Below the pieces are notes generated by a model. That model saw only the letters and a program-made list of their open reading frames with translations, did not search any database and had not been told where the DNA came from. 64,000 nucleotides of DNA from Verrucomicrobiia bacterium (lineage in GTDB: Bacteria > Verrucomicrobiota > Verrucomicrobiia > Limisphaerales > JADLHS01). The position numbers and the translations under genes are program-made. Positions 62,601 through 64,000 of the stretch are shown piece after piece; position 1 is the stretch's first letter, and the number at the start of each line of letters is the position of its first letter. The DNA lies in contig JAHCLO010000028.1 in assembly GCA_026125285.1 (NCBI GenBank), forward strand, positions 24,020-88,019, written 5' to 3'.

Positions 62601-63371
62601 GGGCACACCGTCGTGGAGCGTCACGAGGATGTTCGAGGGCTTGATGTCGCGATGAATAATGCCCTTCTGGTGCGCGTGTTGGATGGCCTGGCAAACGAGG
62701 ATGAACAGTTTCAGTCGTTCGTGAGTAGGCAACTGGTTCTGATCGCAGTAATCGGTGATCTTGATCCCCCGTACCAGTTCCATCACGAAGTAGGGACGCC
62801 CCACTCCTATCGTAGCAGCCGACGTAAGTCGGCTCTGATCCTCATCCGTGGAAGTTTGAGCGGACTCACGTCCGCTGCTACCTGAAAGAGATGGTTCCGT
62901 CGTCCCCGCATCGAAGATCTTGGCGATGTTCGGATGGTCCATCATCGCGAGGGCCTGACGTTCCGCCTCGAACCGGGCGACGATCTGGCGGCTGTCCATG
63001 CCCAGCTTGATGATCTTGAGGGCGACGCGGCGTTTGACGGGCTCGCGCTGCTCCGCCATCCAGACTTCGCCGAAGCCACCTTCGCCAATCCGTTCGAGCA
63101 GCTTGTAACGGCCAATCATTTGTGCTGTGACTGCTTCGGGAGGGAGATCGAGTTTGAGCGTGGGTCGCTCTTGCTCAAGGGCTGGCTCCTCCATGAAGGC
63201 GCCCGGTTGAAAATGATCAGCCAGCAAGGCTTCCACCCGGGCCCGCAGCACCGGTTCGTGCCCACAGGCGCCGTCGAGAAAGGCGCTGCGTTCCGCCGCC
63301 GAGTTCTTTTCGAGCGCTTCGAAGAATATCTCCTTCTCCGAACGGCGGCCGGATTTGGCGGAATCGCTCAT
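59607..63371 (-). CDS. Giant Ser/Thr kinase with WD40 repeats (paralog 3)
   Basis: 1,254 residues. Same plan as the other two: N-terminal helical module (SEKEIFFEALEKNSAAERSA); kinase domain (IGEGGFGEVWMAEQ, VALKIIKLG, IIHRDIKPSNILV, DFGIAKA, ISPEQAEMSG); transmembrane helix (AATAVVTALLFGLGAATLMF); coiled coil; WD40 repeats to the end (for example LEGHTAYVTDLVFTRDGRRL). Two palindromic elements are embedded in frame (62812-62881 and 62201-62288). The kinase half is nearly identical to paralog 2 in places. An ECF sigma gene lies 182 bases upstream; a cupredoxin gene lies downstream. Confidence 0.93.
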   Translation of the reverse strand: MSDSAKSGRRSEKEIFFEALEKNSAAERSAFLDGACGHEPVLRARVEALLADHFQPGAFMEEPALEQERPTLKLDLPPEAVTAQMIGRYKLLERIGEGGFGEVWMAEQREPVKRRVALKIIKLGMDSRQIVARFEAERQALAMMDHPNIAKIFDAGTTEPSLSGSSGRESAQTSTDEDQSRLTSAATIGVGRPYFVMELVRGIKITDYCDQNQLPTHERLKLFILVCQAIQHAHQKGIIHRDIKPSNILVTLHDGVPVPKVIDFGIAKATQQELTEKTVFTQFQQFIGTPAYISPEQAEMSGLDIDTRADIYSLGVLLYELLVGQTPFDAKEMMRGGLDALRRIIREKEPLRPSTKLSQTLVAANVSSLKSSGRKPATEEEVRADSRRLLRVKESIALLRGDLDWIVMKCLEKDRTRRYETANGLAADIQRHLANEPVVARPPSTAYKLQKAFRRNKLVFTAATAVVTALLFGLGAATLMFLRERVARNGEQRQRLVAESAQRVAETEQQRADAEARKAIESQAHSRRLLYAADMNLAQQSLKLNNLGRARRLLDRHRPQPGQEDLRGWEWRYLWQLTRSSALATLTNRPTTRGWSVSFSPDGSRLAVGWWDGHVDLWDVPGRRLVRVLTDREYRHQGRVAFSPVRNLLAATSEPKAVALYDLDSGRESILWRAPDPGAWDVRDLAFSQDGSRLVIYAAGSAPELGDKVWVVNVSSAQIESSHPTVASLNPHCGAARLSPDNRHLYLSRSDSSNYRYSIQCIEFSTGQEVWQTEPERNIGLTTLAISPDGQVLASGSGAEDSTIRVWNAETGRQIFQLEGHTAYVTDLVFTRDGRRLISAGGDQSIRFWDTSTWKETKVLRGHTEDVHAVAISETAQLVASTSKDGDLMLWKEDGRSVADGYRRLAEDLRVNEVLPLDHSRVLLLPRGQPPELMDFKRDSPPVALPEIGSSIDVLGWFGNNLLCHWNGTNQILVREARGAEFIQRGTISVDSGARPAGLAHNITRQLLAWTEGSTSASVYLAGLAAPGRRIELRSDVLGLVPLRFSKDGNYLAAVAAGRDFLCVWNVETGQIVASSGGPIRDATFAAGGRVLVVVVDKVNDDHEIGFYDLAHPDRAPRRVPGKHFFGSLAVSPAGGLVAWSTGGGLVRLFDPAKGERIEDLHGHLTSVFGIAFSPDGRRLISTSGGREAVKLWDVGTRQELLTFAGTGSNLRGARWSADGDVILTGPPWQAWRAPSWEKIATAEAKEKAESKQP
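62201..62288. repeat. GTAGCAGC palindromic element, 88 bp, inside kinase 3
   Basis: Same position and nearly the same sequence as the copy at 48901 in kinase 2. It encodes VAANVSSLKSSGRKPATEEE and on to SRRLLRV in the kinase frame. Confidence 0.8.
62812..62881. repeat. GTAGCAGC palindromic element, 70 bp, inside kinase 3
   Basis: Identical to the eye with the copy at 49512-49581, at the same codon position in the beta4-beta5 loop. The match extends well beyond the element on both sides. Confidence 0.85.
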
Positions 63372-63480
63372 GTTACATTGTGTCGCTTACCAATGGCGTA
63401 ATCGCCCGGTGAAACACGCCAGCTCTTCAAAACGTTTCTACCGAATACTGAACACCGGAGGCTATCGAGATTAAGAAAAA

Positions 63481-63531
63481 GATTAAGATCAGGATTAAGA
63501 ACCACACGGTCTTGCCTCTTTGATCTTAATC
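63481..63531. repeat. AT-rich inverted repeat between ECF3 and kinase 3
   Basis: GATTAAGATCA at 63481-63491 and TGATCTTAATC at 63521-63531 form a perfect 11-base stem with a 29-base loop, in a GATTAAGA-rich stretch from 63460. It lies just after the ECF3 stop. It may act as a partial terminator or be a repeat; there is no T-run typical of a strong terminator. Confidence 0.5.
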
Positions 63532-63553
63532 GTAATCCTATTCCGATTCACCG

Positions 63554-64000
63554 TTACTGGTTTCGAATCGCCCCCTTAAGCCAGGCCCGGGCGAAATGCC
63601 AGTGCCGGTCGGTGCTGCGCGGGGAAATCCCGAGCGTCTCGGCGATCTCAGGAACGGTAAGACCAACGAAATAGCGTAACTTGACCACCTGGGCGGCGGT
63701 GGCGTCCTCGGCAGACAACGCATCCAGCGCGTCATGCACGGCGAGAATTTCATCCGCGGGAGCCGTCAGTTCGATGGCAGATTCGTGCAGTTCCTCCAGC
63801 GGCTGGTCCGCGCCGCGTTTCAAACTGGCTTTCTTCCGGGCCTTGTCAATCAGGATGCGCCGCATGGCCTCGGCGGCGGCCCCAAAGAAATGGGAGCGTC
63901 CGCGCCACTGCTGCTGATCCGAACCGGCCAGGCGCAGCCAGGCTTCGTGGACGAGCGCAGTGGCTTGCAGGGTTTGTCCGGGTTTCTCCATCGCCATCTT
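63554..64000 (-). CDS. ECF RNA polymerase sigma factor (paralog 3), 5' end beyond window
   Basis: The visible 148 codons begin inside region 2 (MAMEKPGQTLQATALVHEAW), pass FFGAAAEAMRRILIDKARKK and end with region 4 (VVKLRYFVGLTVPEIAETLGISPRSTDRHWHFARAWLKG). By comparison with the two complete paralogs about 40 N-terminal residues are outside the window. It is transcribed toward kinase 3 and is most like the factor at 50278. Confidence 0.9.
   Translation of the reverse strand, partial: KMAMEKPGQTLQATALVHEAWLRLAGSDQQQWRGRSHFFGAAAEAMRRILIDKARKKASLKRGADQPLEELHESAIELTAPADEILAVHDALDALSAEDATAAQVVKLRYFVGLTVPEIAETLGISPRSTDRHWHFARAWLKGAIRNQ

Overview
The window looks like a chromosomal stretch from a high-GC member of the Verrucomicrobiota, probably of the Pedosphaera/Limisphaera type. 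The evidence is large Ser/Thr kinases fused to WD40 repeats and paired with ECF sigma factors, secreted proteins that end in a FYRxR-type tail, many dispersed palindromic repeats between and inside genes, and a sigma-54 gene beside sugar-nucleotide and histidine genes. The lineage is inferred from protein style; no rRNA is present and I see no tRNA or CRISPR array.

Bases 1-34,641 are mostly ordinary chromosome. In order: a small unknown protein and a lipoprotein; a YhhN-type membrane protein; a DUF5009/HGSNAT-like acyltransferase; rpoN; gmd; phoU; a secreted PHP phosphoesterase. Then comes a three-gene signalling operon with start/stop overlaps (membrane PAS histidine kinase, CheY-like regulator, hybrid kinase). 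An ArsR-led operon follows (ArsP-type permease, small disulfide protein, thioredoxin/NosL-like protein, CcdA, flavoprotein). After it lie hisH, a DegP protease, pta with a separate P-loop/DRTGG protein, hisC, a family 2 glycosyltransferase, gltX, an HD-domain membrane protein, panE, HU, a compact Ser/Thr kinase and an N-carbamoylputrescine amidase. Between 26.0 and 27.4 kb two broken genes are joined through a dispersed CT-rich repeat.

Bases 34,642-64,000 are accessory in character and nearly all on the minus strand. They hold a truncated kinase, a ParD/MazF-type toxin-antitoxin pair, long palindromic repeats and a serine hydrolase. The core is three paralogous cassettes, each an ECF sigma factor upstream of a giant kinase-TM-coiled coil-WD40 protein (42.5/38.3 kb, 50.3/46.3 kb and 63.6/59.6 kb). 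Exported or membrane proteins lie between them: an Ig-like protein, an RCC1-repeat protein, a cupredoxin, a small membrane protein and an RHS protein. Four of these genes share a roughly 55-base upstream element, and several share a C-terminal FYR tail. This suggests, but does not prove, one co-regulated signalling and secretion network.

The most unusual structure is a family of palindromic elements with GTAGCAGC ends inserted in frame inside the kinase coding sequences, five copies in three genes. One site is occupied in two paralogs and empty in the third. A second, unrelated palindrome sits in frame in a membrane-protein fragment. These resemble in concept the Rickettsia palindromic elements. 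The RHS gene is split by a decayed IS3-family element with a 3-base target duplication, and its downstream part ends near a frameshifted ISL3-family transposase.
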